Shown: positions 16,853 through 25,523 of the stretch, piece by piece
Layout: the number at the start of each line of letters is the position of its first letter
Numbering within the stretch: the first letter of the stretch is position 1
Source: Pseudoalteromonas luteoviolacea
Lineage (GTDB): Bacteria > Pseudomonadota > Gammaproteobacteria > Enterobacterales > Alteromonadaceae
Assembly (NCBI RefSeq): GCF_018100925.1
Contig: NZ_JAGJEH010000002.1
Coordinates: forward strand, 496,001 to 560,000
Direction: 5' to 3'
Length of the DNA stretch: 64,000 nucleotides
Program-made: the position numbers and the translations under genes
Notes under the pieces: generated by a model
What the model saw: the letters and a program-made list of their open reading frames with translations, nothing else
What the model was told of the DNA's origin: nothing
Database searches by the model: none

Positions 16853-17551
16853 TTAATATGTAGGTGCCGTTATGGGAACTAGGGCTTCAATGATATCTGC
16901 AAAGTTATCTAATACGAGTGATGCGCCATGACTGTTAATGTCTTCACCATGATTATATCCATAGGTTAAACCGATGCTTTGCATGTCTGCTGCTGTAGCT
17001 GCAAAAATATCGTTTTTTGAGTCACCTATCATTAAGCACGACGAGGGGGAAACGCCAAGAGTTTCGCATACATAAGTTAACTGCATTGGATCTGGTTTGC
17101 GTTTTGGTAGGCTGTCGCCTCCTACAACCATTTCGAAAAAGTCATTTAAACCTAAATGTTTCAAGATAGGGCGAACAAACTGTTCTGGTTTGTTTGTTAC
17201 AATCACCAAACGATAACCGTCGCTATGCAGAGATTCTAATGTGCTTTTTACATTAGGATATAGTGTTGTCTCAACGCATACATTCTTATCATAGAATGAT
17301 AGAAATATTGAAAGCGCTTTTTCGACGTAAGTGTCATCTAAATCAGGGTCAATGTCGATACTGCCTGATAATGCTCTTTTGGTTAACACTGCTGCACCGT
17401 TACCAACCCAACTACGAATAGTGTCTGTAGGGTAGGGGGTCATGTCTAATGCGTTTAGCATCTGATTAATACTGAGCGCCAAATCTGGCACACTGTCAAT
17501 TAATGTCCCATCCAAATCAAATAGCAATACGTCTTTGTTGGTGAATTTCAA
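16853..17551 (-). CDS. gph: Phosphoglycolate phosphatase-like HAD hydrolase
   Basis: The 232-residue protein is a HAD-IA phosphatase. Motif I is D12-L-D14-G-T in LLFDLDGTLIDSV, motif II is VTNKPEQ, and the Lys/motif III part is GGDSLPKRKPDPMQL followed by MIGDSKNDIFAA. The MLNAL...SWVGNG cap segment is characteristic of Gph, which removes phosphate from 2-phosphoglycolate. Related HAD enzymes act on other phosphates, so the name is tentative. It is first in a two-gene minus-strand unit with the FAD oxidoreductase. Confidence 0.8.
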   Translation of the reverse strand: MKFTNKDVLLFDLDGTLIDSVPDLALSINQMLNALDMTPYPTDTIRSWVGNGAAVLTKRALSGSIDIDPDLDDTYVEKALSIFLSFYDKNVCVETTLYPNVKSTLESLHSDGYRLVIVTNKPEQFVRPILKHLGLNDFFEMVVGGDSLPKRKPDPMQLTYVCETLGVSPSSCLMIGDSKNDIFAATAADMQSIGLTYGYNHGEDINSHGASLVLDNFADIIEALVPITAPTY

Positions 17552-17865
17552 TTTAAATTCCTACTTCCTAATGTTTGCCCTAATTCAAATCCGCGCTAGT
17601 GTATCTTTAAAAGGACTAGCATTCTACGGTTTACCTAGCTAAATTTTTGTCTTTTGTGCAGCCTTATTAGGTTACCTTTCTTTAATATTAAATATGTAGT
17701 GATCGCCTCATGTCTTTCAACTAAATATGGGTGTTATACGGCTTCTATGTATATTCGGTTCAAAAACAGAGTGAAAAGTAATTTTTCCGATAAAAGCAAC
17801 AAGCAACAAGCAGCAAGAGAGTGTCGCAAGTTTATTCGGTTAGGGAACCTAACCCAGTTCGAAAG

Positions 17866-17969
17866 CATATAACAATGCAAATCAAGTGGGCAGATTTTAG
17901 TCGTTTTTTCGCTTCGTTAAAGGTTTTATCAAAATACTATCAACCCCTTAGCAGGGCATTTGATGCCCT
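17866..17969 (+). repeat. attC-like site with terminal hairpin
   Basis: It starts CATATAACAATGCAAATC, has the middle TTTTAGTCGTTTTTTCGCTTCG, and ends CCCTTAGCAGGGCATTTGATG. AGGGCATTTGATGCCCT at 17953-17969 forms its own six-base-pair hairpin. The rest of 17552-18089 shows only a GCAACAA-type run near 17796 and no gene. Confidence 0.45.
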
Positions 17970-18089
17970 CAATAGATGGGTTGTCGCCTACAGAGAAAAA
18001 ACATCTTAAAGTCATAAGAACGTCAGGTCTTTTTTTCCAATTTAAATAAACTGGCAGCCACCTTGATCAGCTTCAAATAAGGACAAATC

Positions 18090-18950
18090 ATGAAGCATAT
18101 TCGCATTTCAGTTACTCTGCTGTTTTTGGTTCTAACTATGAGCAACAAAAGCCATAGTCAAGTTGCACTTTTAGCTCCTGTAGAGCCTTATTTTGGGCAA
18201 AAACCACCAGGCTTAACTCCCGAAGTGTTTGCCCCTGATATTGTTTCTTCGGAACATCATGAGTGGGGCGCTGTTTTCACACCCGATATGAAAGAGTTCT
18301 ACTTTTCTAGGAAAAACAACACAAGTAAAAAAGAATCGCATTTTGTTCTTAAATTCGAGAATAATCGATGGCACGAGTCGGAAGTAGAGCGAGGGGTGGG
18401 CGGGTCTATCTCTCCTGATGGTAAAACTATGTATTATACAAATAAATATAGGGAGAGAATCGATGGTGGATGGTCAGAGTTAAAAAGTCTCGGTTCTGAG
18501 TATGAAGACATCGACATCATGGCCCTTACGGTTTCCTCAAAAGGCACTTATTTTTTTGATGAATATCGTAGAGGGGGAGGAGGTCTTCTTCGATATGCTC
18601 GCCTGATTAATGGTAAACGTGAAGCCCCCAAACCCCTCAGCAAAGAATTGAACACCGGAATAGTGAATATCCATCCCTTTATTGCTCCTGATGAGTCCTA
18701 TATTTTGTGGGATAGCAGAAGGGATGGCGGCTATGGTGGTAGCGATATCTACGTTAGTTTTCGACAAGAAGACGGCTCATGGGGGGCTGCCATTAACTTA
18801 GGGGATAAGATAAACACGAGTACCTCACAAAATGGAGGATACGTAACACCAGATGGCAAATACCTTTTCTTTAACAGCCCTGATAAATCAGGAAATGGAG
18901 ACTTCTACTGGGTAGACGCGCAAATTATTGAGAAACTTAGACCGAAATGA
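18090..18950 (+). CDS. Exported PD40/TolB-like beta-propeller protein
   Basis: The 286-residue product has a signal peptide ending near SNKSHS. The mature part carries PD40-type repeats: GAVFTPDMKEFYFSRK, GSISPDGKTMYYTN, PFIAPDESYILWDSRR and GYVTPDGKYLFFNSPD. Such repeats form a beta-propeller in the periplasm that binds proteins or ligands (as in TolB); an enzyme site is not visible. AAGGAC precedes the ATG. It follows an attC-like site, making it a large cassette product. Confidence 0.75.
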   Translation: MKHIRISVTLLFLVLTMSNKSHSQVALLAPVEPYFGQKPPGLTPEVFAPDIVSSEHHEWGAVFTPDMKEFYFSRKNNTSKKESHFVLKFENNRWHESEVERGVGGSISPDGKTMYYTNKYRERIDGGWSELKSLGSEYEDIDIMALTVSSKGTYFFDEYRRGGGGLLRYARLINGKREAPKPLSKELNTGIVNIHPFIAPDESYILWDSRRDGGYGGSDIYVSFRQEDGSWGAAINLGDKINTSTSQNGGYVTPDGKYLFFNSPDKSGNGDFYWVDAQIIEKLRPK

Positions 18951-19013
18951 TAAATAATATGGCAATCGCAGTAAGCGCGACTCGCGTTGTAAGCTACCCG
19001 TTATTTGGTAATT

Positions 19014-19712
19014 ATGAGTAAAAAAGTAAAGTACATAATATCCTTTTGTTTATTAGTAGCCATAGTCATTAAGTTTGGCCCCATATTGTGGGGCATTTAC
19101 TTAATTGATAAATCAAAGAGCGAGGCGGGCGGAGGTGAGGTCTTTACTGGGCTAGTTACTGTCACATTTAAAAAAGTTACCTCCAAGCCTTCAAATCAAT
19201 TTGATTTGGGCTTTCTTTCAATTGGACTACCAGATGGCTTTGTGGATGATAAGTTAGACGAATTTAAGCCAACAATGCATTCTTTTTCAGCAGAAACTGA
19301 GGAGTCAATTACCATTTCGGATATGTCGTTAGAGGATATGCATACTGGTTATTTAGTTTCAAATTTAAAACATGAAAATACTGTTGGAATTGATTTTATT
19401 AACAGTGAATTAGGGCTGTTTTTAACTTTAACTAATTTAAATCCGGATAAGGTTAATGTCTTGAGCTCTCTATTAGAAGTAAGCCAGATGGTAGTGCTGT
19501 TAAAATTGAGAAGCATTTTTATATATGGGAAAGAAAAGGAGTTTTATTACTTCAGAGTGGATGATCATCTAGAGGCAATCCAGCTGGTTGAGAAACAGGA
19601 TAAAGGTCGAATTTTACTATTTCACAATAAAAATTGGTTGGCGGAAATATACTATCAATCTCTAACACAAGAAAGTCTAAACATACTACTTTCAAATATT
19701 CAGGTAAAGTAA
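19014..19712 (+). CDS. Membrane-anchored protein of unknown function
   Basis: The 232-residue product has one N-terminal hydrophobic anchor (IISFCLLVAIVIKFGPILWG) and an exported acidic domain. The ATG at 19014 is chosen over a TTG three codons upstream, since the latter lies in a repeat-like CCGTTATTTGG end. The C-terminal part holds RVDDHLEAIQLVEK and a Leu-rich segment. No family is recognised. It is bracketed by cassette repeats. Confidence 0.6.
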   Translation: MSKKVKYIISFCLLVAIVIKFGPILWGIYLIDKSKSEAGGGEVFTGLVTVTFKKVTSKPSNQFDLGFLSIGLPDGFVDDKLDEFKPTMHSFSAETEESITISDMSLEDMHTGYLVSNLKHENTVGIDFINSELGLFLTLTNLNPDKVNVLSSLLEVSQMVVLLKLRSIFIYGKEKEFYYFRVDDHLEAIQLVEKQDKGRILLFHNKNWLAEIYYQSLTQESLNILLSNIQVK

Positions 19713-19717
19713 AAAGC

Positions 19718-19824
19718 TTATAGCAAGTGCTTAAAGCATAGAGGATGCAAAATGTTTGGTTTGGGCTACTTAGTAACCATATTTAGACAAGCATTTGTGC
19801 ATCCATTAACTAGGCATTATGAAG
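19718..19824 (+). repeat. attC-like cassette site
   Basis: It starts CTTATAGCAAGTGCTTAAAGC and ends CCATTAACTAGGCATTATG. Arms GGATGCAAAATGTTTGG and CAAGCATTTGTGCATCC pair in part. Confidence 0.65.
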
Positions 19825-19839
19825 CCCGCGAGATAGTCA

Positions 19840-20211
19840 ATGATAAAAAATAGAGTGTGCTGGGCGTTTGGAGCCTTACATATTGCCGGGCTGGCCTTAA
19901 TTGTCATGCCACAGCTTATGAGTAAACATCACTATTATCGAGTGTCTAAAGAAGCGCTCGATATAGCAGCGTTAGAAGCGGCTATAAAAATGTATTATAC
20001 AACTCATCAAACATACCCCCATACCCTATCAGATTTGATTGAATCAAAAGTCGGTATTATTGAGTCAATACCTATAGATAGCTGGGGGAATGAGTATAAA
20101 TATAATAACCCAGCTAAGGTCTCCAATAAAAGGTTTGAGGTTATTTCACTCGGTGCAGACAACAAAATAGGTGGTGAGGGTGATAATCGAGATATTTTCT
20201 TGAGCAATTAG
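19840..20211 (+). CDS. GspG-like pseudopilin domain protein
   Basis: The 123-residue product has an N-terminal hydrophobic helix and then a domain like the C-terminal part of type II secretion pseudopilin GspG: ALEAAIKMYYTTHQTYPHTL, PIDSWGNEYKYNNPAK and the calcium-site-like SLGADNKIGGEGDNRDIF. In GspG this last loop binds calcium. A classical prepilin peptidase site (Gly before Phe-Thr-Leu-x-Glu) is not visible, so it may simply be anchored. A single gene in a cassette context, not part of a secretion operon. Confidence 0.75.
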   Translation: MIKNRVCWAFGALHIAGLALIVMPQLMSKHHYYRVSKEALDIAALEAAIKMYYTTHQTYPHTLSDLIESKVGIIESIPIDSWGNEYKYNNPAKVSNKRFEVISLGADNKIGGEGDNRDIFLSN

Positions 20212-20336
20212 TTAGCCGATTTTACTGGCGTTATGTAACGGTTGGATCATATGAAATCAAAGGCCAACTTTGTGGAGAAGTTATTACTCTCTCTGCAACA
20301 ACCAATGATAAAAGCTGGGGTAGAGGACTTGAGATA

Positions 20337-20419
20337 GGTCTTAGGTATAATCGCATTGATCGCAAAGTTGGCTTTTGCTCCACCGCCGCTTATTTGAGCC
20401 CGCTAAGACCGCATTATTC
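20337..20419 (+). repeat. attC-like cassette site
   Basis: GGTCTTAG and CTAAGACC are exact inverted ends, with inner arms GCAAAGTTGGCTTTTGC and TTGAGCCCGC. The end reads GACCGCATTATTC. The preceding 125 bases hold a second GGCGTTATG end and no gene. Confidence 0.6.
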
Positions 20420-20434
20420 TTTTTGGAAAGTAAA

Positions 20435-20665
20435 ATGAAGTACATTGTTATCTCAGACGATAAAATAGATTTTAAAACTAGTAAGTGGTTATTAGAGGGG
20501 GCGGTTATTGCAGGCTGTGATCGTTTTTCTTTAGACTTCGATTCCGTTTCTTGCGCTACCAGCATACGTCACAAAGAAAAATTACGACAAGAACTTGAAC
20601 CCTATTATATGGGAGTGGCAGTATTAGAAAAGCTTGTTGTGTATCGTCCAAATCCATTTTTTTAA
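20435..20665 (+). CDS. Hypothetical small protein
   Basis: The 76-residue product begins MKYIVISDDKIDFKTSKWLL and has no signal peptide. The ATG at 20435 follows GGAAAGT, whereas the longer ORF start lies inside the attC-like site. It is a cassette gene of unknown function. Its stop is followed by a GGGACAGTAAAA motif at 20691. Confidence 0.5.
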   Translation: MKYIVISDDKIDFKTSKWLLEGAVIAGCDRFSLDFDSVSCATSIRHKEKLRQELEPYYMGVAVLEKLVVYRPNPFF

Positions 20666-20710
20666 AAACAAGAAATCTGGAAATTAAACAGGGACAGTAA
20701 AAAAATTATT

Positions 20711-20917
20711 ATGTCTCATATGGGGCGTAACTTATTGGATTGGAACAAAGCCATCAATTCAGGAATACTTAATTGGCGCTTTTACGTAAAGGAGAAGTTG
20801 CGAGCCGGGTCTGCATATCAAGACGACTACTTTATATTCTATGATATGCCAGAATTCGTTTTAGAAGTACTTAAAGAAAAAAACGTATTAACAAGTGAAG
20901 GTAACGCGATAAAATAG
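20711..20917 (+). CDS. Hypothetical small basic/aromatic protein
   Basis: The 68-residue product is rich in Trp/Tyr/Phe (LLDWNKAINSGILNWRFYVK; DDYFIFYDMPEFV) and probably a small helical fold. The ATG follows the GGGACAG motif, with no strong ribosome site. No family is recognised; the gene could be the fragment of a larger protein. Confidence 0.4.
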   Translation: MSHMGRNLLDWNKAINSGILNWRFYVKEKLRAGSAYQDDYFIFYDMPEFVLEVLKEKNVLTSEGNAIK

Positions 20918-21102
20918 ACAATTAAGTTCACGGCTGTAATCGCCTTGCTTAGCTACGTTTCTCAGTTTAACTTATCGTGGTCAGCCCTTTATTGGGGCGG
21001 AACAAGTATCTAAGGAAGTTTCGACATGTCGAAGAACGATGACCAATTTTATAGCCAAACCTTTTTAATCCGTTACGCAGATATCAATTGGATTCGTAAA
21101 AA

Positions 21103-21597
21103 TTGAGTATATATTTTGAGCCAGTAATAAATACAAGTATTGACCACTTATTATCTCTAATCCCTTTTTTAGTAGTACTGTGTTTAGTTATTAAGTTTCC
21201 AGTTATAACTCAAGTAGCCTCTGATATAACGAAAACTAAAAGAACAACCTTGGTGGGAGTCTTTGTTGCTATATGTCTGTTGGCTATCTCAGCTGAAATC
21301 TCTCAATATCATGAGAAAGTTAAAGTAAGAAACATCATTAAAAACAAAGAGTTTAAGAAAGTTCAAGGCTGTATTAGCAACTATGAAACACGCAAACCTA
21401 AAGCGGGCACCTTGATTGAGTCATTTAGTATCGAAGGGGTGGAATTTTACTTTAGTAATCATGATGCAGGGCCATATTTTCATGGGGGGTTGCATAACGA
21501 TAACTTTTTCAAAAACGGCCGATGTGTTTCCATTGATTACATATTAGATGGGAATAAAAATAAAATATTGAAAATTAATAGGTTAGCAACAGCTTAA
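21103..21597 (+). CDS. Membrane protein of unknown function
   Basis: The 164-residue product starts at a TTG. It has two hydrophobic spans (LLSLIPFLVVLCLVIKFPVI and TLVGVFVAICLLAISAEIS) followed by a positively charged linker and a beta-rich exported or cytoplasmic domain with GCISNYETR and YFSNHDAGPYFHGG. No strong ribosome site is present, so the start is uncertain. It is surrounded by degenerate cassette ends, and no function is recognised. Confidence 0.55.
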   Translation: MSIYFEPVINTSIDHLLSLIPFLVVLCLVIKFPVITQVASDITKTKRTTLVGVFVAICLLAISAEISQYHEKVKVRNIIKNKEFKKVQGCISNYETRKPKAGTLIESFSIEGVEFYFSNHDAGPYFHGGLHNDNFFKNGRCVSIDYILDGNKNKILKINRLATA

Positions 21598-21692
21598 AGT
21601 CGGATTCGTCATTGATGACCCAATAGTGCTTGGCTTTACATTTAGGCCAATAAAAATTCCTCGTTTAAAGTATTAGCAACTTGGAGATAAAT

Positions 21693-22115
21693 ATGCGTTA
21701 TTTTTTAGCTTTACTGACACTACTTTCAAATATGTCATTGGCATGTACAGTAGAAAGTAGAAGTTATACCGAACTTGTTTCACAGGCTAAACAGGTTTTC
21801 ATCGGCTCAGTTGTTGAAATTCATTGGAGTGATTTTGAAAAACATGTACAAAAACATTCGCCAATAGAAAAAGAAGAAGTCACAATTTTGATGAGCGGAG
21901 GATATACTTACAGAGCTATTCCACATGAGGTTTGGAAAGGTCAGGTTAATACGTCTTTAAGGCTTCGTGGTGGCTATTGTAATGGCGCGTTTGTTAATGG
22001 CGGCAAAACATATTTAATAATGACATTCGATGATAGCTCAGTGTTAGGCAGTAAAGCCTTTCCGCTTAACCCAGAACTAATGAATATTGTAAAAACAGAG
22101 CTATCAGTTAACTAG
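21693..22115 (+). CDS. Secreted TIMP/NTR-like small protein
   Basis: The 140-residue product has a signal peptide (MRYFLALLTLLSNMSLA) with a mature N-terminus CTVESRSY. The pattern of an early Cys, AKQVFIGSVVEIHW, HEVWKGQVNTSLRLRGGYCNG and GKTYLIMTFDD resembles the TIMP/netrin-like OB fold seen in many bacterial secreted proteins. Its ligand is unknown. The ATG follows TTGGAG. The stop overlaps a very short attC-like site. Confidence 0.6.
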   Translation: MRYFLALLTLLSNMSLACTVESRSYTELVSQAKQVFIGSVVEIHWSDFEKHVQKHSPIEKEEVTILMSGGYTYRAIPHEVWKGQVNTSLRLRGGYCNGAFVNGGKTYLIMTFDDSSVLGSKAFPLNPELMNIVKTELSVN

Positions 22116-22147
22116 CAAACGCTTAAACTAGGGGGCGTTATATTCTC
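22112..22147 (+). repeat. Shortened attC-like site (about 36 bp)
   Basis: CTAGCAAACGCTTAAACTAGG runs straight into GGGCGTTATATTC. The outer boxes remain, but the central hairpin seen in other copies is gone, so this is a minimal or deleted site. Confidence 0.65.
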
Positions 22148-22157
22148 ATGGAGGCTT

Positions 22158-22454
22158 ATGTACTCTGAACCATGGAATGACATAGAAGATTACGGTTCTT
22201 CACACAAATTAGCACTATTGACAGAAATAGTCGCGGAGCTTTCTATTGGTCATGCATTGTATGGTAAAAATATAGAAATCCTTGCAAAGCGAGAAGATAG
22301 AGATGACGTTTTGGTCAAATCTGAAGGTAAGTATTTTATTGTTCATTTAACTTGGTCAAACAGCAAAGAAGTATTGCCGTACCCAAAAACAGAGCTTTAT
22401 GACTCGGTTGAGTTACTTCGCAAAAAGCTTGAGAAAGATACCAATTACTTTTGA
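22158..22454 (+). CDS. Hypothetical small soluble protein
   Basis: The 98-residue product has no export signal. It has a helical N-terminal half (HKLALLTEIVAELSIGHALY) and a beta-like part (DDVLVKSEGKYFIVHLTW). A GGAGG lies five bases upstream of the ATG. It is enclosed between two cassette ends; in length and acidity it resembles immunity-like proteins, but no family is recognised. Confidence 0.6.
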   Translation: MYSEPWNDIEDYGSSHKLALLTEIVAELSIGHALYGKNIEILAKREDRDDVLVKSEGKYFIVHLTWSNSKEVLPYPKTELYDSVELLRKKLEKDTNYF

Positions 22455-22464
22455 GTATTCAGTT

Positions 22465-22567
22465 GTTTAGCATATCAGTCAAACCGTTGAAGCAAAACAG
22501 CAGGCTTGCGCTATTGTGTTTTCAATTTTGTTCTGCTTTTCACACTGTTCAAGGTACACATTATGAT
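22465..22567 (+). repeat. attC-like cassette site
   Basis: Arms GCAAAACAGCAGGCTTGCG and the later TTTTGTTCTGCTTTT match the family. The end is GGTACACATTATG. The left boundary around GTTTAGCATATC is diverged. Confidence 0.6.
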
Positions 22568-22579
22568 GAAGGTGAATAA

Positions 22580-22771
22580 TTGAGTCAGCAATGCAAAAAA
22601 TGTAATAGTAAGATCAATCCTACAAAGGTTGAGTCAGGCAATTATTCACACTTTAAATGTCCTGTTTGTGGCGCAGATGTATCAAGCAATAGAGGCAAGG
22701 GTTATATTGCTCTAATAGGCATTGCTATAATTGCTTGGGCTTTAGCCTTTGCTTATCACCATTTGGCGTAA
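22580..22771 (+). CDS. Small zinc-ribbon membrane protein
   Basis: The 63-residue product starts at a TTG. It has C5-K-K-C8 and CPVC near residue 30, giving a two-pair zinc ribbon, and one hydrophobic C-terminal span (GYIALIGIAIIAWALAFAY). It could tether a zinc ribbon to the inner membrane. Its role is unknown. It lies 12 bases after an attC-like end. Confidence 0.6.
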   Translation: MSQQCKKCNSKINPTKVESGNYSHFKCPVCGADVSSNRGKGYIALIGIAIIAWALAFAYHHLA

Positions 22772-22829
22772 GAGTTTCGTAAACCCAAGTATTAATGTTT
22801 CGTTATATAGCTAGGCTTTAGGAGGAGCT

Positions 22830-23186
22830 ATGTTTTTATCAAAATATAGAAAGAAAAGAGCAATAAGAAGTTACATTCTCCGGCTAGGGAAAGACCTTTC
22901 GAGAAGGTATGGCAAGAGTAAAATGTATACATCTGGGCAGGTTGAAAAAACTGTCCATGATGAAGGTTATAACTGGAGGCATATTTGTTATGCGCATGCC
23001 TTATATACAAGTATGAAACAGTTCGATAAATGGCATGACGAACGTGGCGAAAGTTGTGACTATAACGAAATGCGAGAGGAAGTGTCAGATACATTTTTTG
23101 GCGGCGATATATCGTATATTGAGTCAGGAAGCTTTTGTGATGACTCTGCCGGGGGAGCAGGAGGTGACGGTGGAGGCTCAGATTAA
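22830..23186 (+). CDS. DUF6559-like protein with glycine-rich tail
   Basis: The 118-residue basic-to-acidic protein begins with KYRKKRAIRSYILRLGKDLS and has the block RYGKSKMYTSGQVEKTV, which from memory fits the DUF6559 family of unknown function. It ends in a low-complexity tail (GGAGGDGGGSD) similar to the tail of the gene at 31909. AGGAGG precedes the ATG. Cassette context. Confidence 0.6.
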   Translation: MFLSKYRKKRAIRSYILRLGKDLSRRYGKSKMYTSGQVEKTVHDEGYNWRHICYAHALYTSMKQFDKWHDERGESCDYNEMREEVSDTFFGGDISYIESGSFCDDSAGGAGGDGGGSD

Positions 23187-23284
23187 CCCGAGCCAGCCAT
23201 ATAAGTTAGGAATATAACCATTTGTTGTATTCACTCTGTTCACCGTAAAAACAACTATAGTCTGTCAATTAAAGGAGCACCGCA

Positions 23285-23653
23285 GTGTTCATAAAGTATT
23301 TAGTTATAGTACTTGTGTTGCTACCTTTCGAAGCATTGTCGTGTATACCGACAGATGGCACAAAAGTTAACATGACTGGCACTATAGAAATGTCTGAAAT
23401 TAATATTAAAGGCAAGATAAAAAAGTTTAAGTCTATTAAGCTTAAACATGACCAATGCTTCAAGCCTGATAGGGTGTTTTTGGATACGGTGCTATACCTC
23501 GATGTATTACAACCTGTCGTTCCAAGTACAATTAGCTTAAATTTAGGTCAGCAGTATGTGTTAAATGGAGAGGCACTTCACTGGCATACTAAACATCACT
23601 ACACCAAAGTACTATTTAGTGTAAGCTCAGTAAAAACTTTAACAAATAAATAG
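23285..23653 (+). CDS. Secreted DUF4431-like protein
   Basis: The 122-residue product starts at a GTG after AAAGGAGCACC, with a signal peptide (IVLVLLPFEALS) and mature C-terminal segment LHWHTKHHYTKVLFSVSSV that resembles the HTGHHHTPVLL ending of DUF4431. It is probably a small periplasmic beta-barrel protein. Its function is not known. Confidence 0.6.
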   Translation: MFIKYLVIVLVLLPFEALSCIPTDGTKVNMTGTIEMSEINIKGKIKKFKSIKLKHDQCFKPDRVFLDTVLYLDVLQPVVPSTISLNLGQQYVLNGEALHWHTKHHYTKVLFSVSSVKTLTNK

Positions 23654-23993
23654 TATAGCCATTGTATGGCTGGCTTTAGTCACAAAGCATAAATATTAGC
23701 ATGCTATTTTTTAAAGTTATAACTACTGGTTTTAATCGTTATTTTATCGGCCTTTACGGAAAATTCAGAGCAACGGATGCTTCCTCTTATAGATAATTAT
23801 TCAGATGATAATTGGAAGGGCATTGGCATTTTATGATTCTAACGAGTCCAACATTTATATCTATGCACTGGTCAGAACTTATTTAATAATGGCGTTAAAA
23901 GCTTGGCAAGTACTCATTTATTGGTTAGTTTTAATAAGTCATATAGGATAATTCTGTACAGTATATTAAGACGTTGTGTTATAGGAGGAAACT
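23654..23993. other. Non-coding stretch with degenerate cassette ends
   Basis: No open frame of interest. TATAGCCATTGTATGGCTGGC and GGCGTTAAAAGCTTGGC are reminiscent of cassette-end halves, and TTGTGTTATAGGAGG precedes the next gene. Probably one or two deleted cassettes. Confidence 0.35.
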
Positions 23994-24311
23994 ATGATTT
24001 ATACGACAACTGAAACAGTTCCTGGAAGAGAAATTGAAGCGGTTTTGGGCATCGTCAATGGTAATGTGGTTCAGTCGAAGCATGTTGGCCGAGATATTAT
24101 GGCAGGTTTGAAAGGAATTGTTGGAGGAGAGCTTAAGGGCTACACCGAAATGTTGGTTGAAGCGCGAAATATAGCGGTTGAACGATTAATTGAAAATGCA
24201 GAAAAATTAAATGCCGACGCGATAGTGGGAATACGATTTACAACAAGCGCTATCACTGAAGGGGCATCAGAAATACTGGTGTTTGGTACGGCAGTAAAAC
24301 TTCGAACATAG
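23994..24311 (+). CDS. YbjQ family protein (UPF0145)
   Basis: The 105-residue protein is a clear YbjQ member: MIYTTTETVPGREIEAVLGI at the start, then SKHVGRDIMAGLKGIVGGEL, ARNIAVERLIENAEKLNADA and ending in FGTAVKL. Family members form pentameric rings of small alpha/beta subunits and were suggested to bind metals, without a defined reaction. AGGAGG precedes the ATG. It is a single cassette-like gene. Confidence 0.9.
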   Translation: MIYTTTETVPGREIEAVLGIVNGNVVQSKHVGRDIMAGLKGIVGGELKGYTEMLVEARNIAVERLIENAEKLNADAIVGIRFTTSAITEGASEILVFGTAVKLRT

Positions 24312-24598
24312 CGAGGGTAGCCTATAGGTTGTTGCCCTTCGTGCAAGCTGTGAAATTTAAGTCAATAAAGCACAAAATGGACTGAAGTAAGAATGGCAAA
24401 AGTGTTGTTTTTAGTTTTAATGAGAGAGTAACTTTTTACTTTAATACTTCTGTTAATGGCGTCAGATGTACTGATAGGTGGGTATTTAAATAAAAGTTCA
24501 TATAATAAAATGTGAAGGGGCTCGTAACGGTTGGCACGAGCCTTATTAGTCTCATTTTTTGCCAATTATCTATTACCGATTGTGAGTTAAGTGCCACT

Positions 24599-24913
24599 AT
24601 GGGATTGAATATCAGTGTAGCAATAGTAATTGCTTTAGCTATTGTAGGAGCTTGGTGCGTTGAGATATCGCATGATCAAGCCCATTCAGTAAAATTTACA
24701 GAAACGATACGAGCATACAACGACTGGGAATGTGCCTACCAAAATCAGTATGGATGTAGCGTCGTATTTGAGGACGCAGCTGGCACCGAGCATAATGTTC
24801 GGCGCATACAATATAGTAAGGACTTTATGGCTGTTAAAGTTGAACAAGCTGGTATAAGTGGCTGGGTTTTTGCCGGTAATGGTGTTCATGTCAGTTCTAA
24901 ATCAAGTCCTTAA
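24599..24913 (+). CDS. Membrane-anchored small exported protein
   Basis: The 104-residue form starts at the ATG at 24599, with an N-terminal anchor (ISVAIVIALAIVGAWCVEIS) and a small exported domain (YNDWECAYQNQYGCSVVFED). The two Cys in that part could form a disulfide. A GTG start 29 codons upstream would pass through a degenerate cassette end (CTCGTAACGGTTGGCACGAG), so the shorter form is preferred. No family is recognised. Confidence 0.5.
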   Translation: MGLNISVAIVIALAIVGAWCVEISHDQAHSVKFTETIRAYNDWECAYQNQYGCSVVFEDAAGTEHNVRRIQYSKDFMAVKVEQAGISGWVFAGNGVHVSSKSSP

Positions 24914-25523
24914 GAATGTTGTATGGCTGTAGTTAGCATAGCTGGTTGGGCTTCGCCCATCAGCATATTTCAAAGCTACTAATCCCGGACATATACATTC
25001 ATTGAGCTAAGTTGGCTGGAGAAACTTAAACGGTGGTATACAGATTAACAATTACCACCCATTGTTAATTAACCTAACGAAAATGGAAGTTACGCTCTCA
25101 ACTAATGAAATGGTATGGTGTAGGTGCTGTAGCTGGTACGACGAAATACTCATAAGCGTGTCAAACAATTGATAAAAATATCTTATTATATCTCCTTTTT
25201 ACAAACTCACTCTCTTGATAGGTGCCACCTGAAAATAAGTATGAATATTAGCTTCTGAAGCAGCATTAATGTCGCATTGAGCATTGTTATTTGTTGTTAA
25301 ATTTTAAGTGTTGCTGGACTTATAATCAAAGTTGAAGTTAAAAGTGAAGTGAGTTTTTTCTTGTTTTTTAAATTTAATTTTTTTGAGTTAAAATGGTTGT
25401 ATTGTTGTGTGTGTTTTTAAATTATAATTTCTGTTGTTATTAAGGGTGATAATTTACACCTTAATATGACAATTTTGTGCATTACAAAATATAACACTAA
25501 CTAAACTCACTATGGAGAGGACA
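24914..25523. other. Non-coding region upstream of small secreted gene
   Basis: No coding frame. A hairpin-like GCTGGTTGGGCTTCGCCCATCAGC lies at 24941-24964, and the last 200 bases are very AT rich with several TATAAT-like boxes before the next gene (for example near 25420). Confidence 0.35.

Noticed and set aside
17654..18009. Two short frames before the PD40 gene
   Set aside because: They cross a cassette-end structure and have no start signals or domain.
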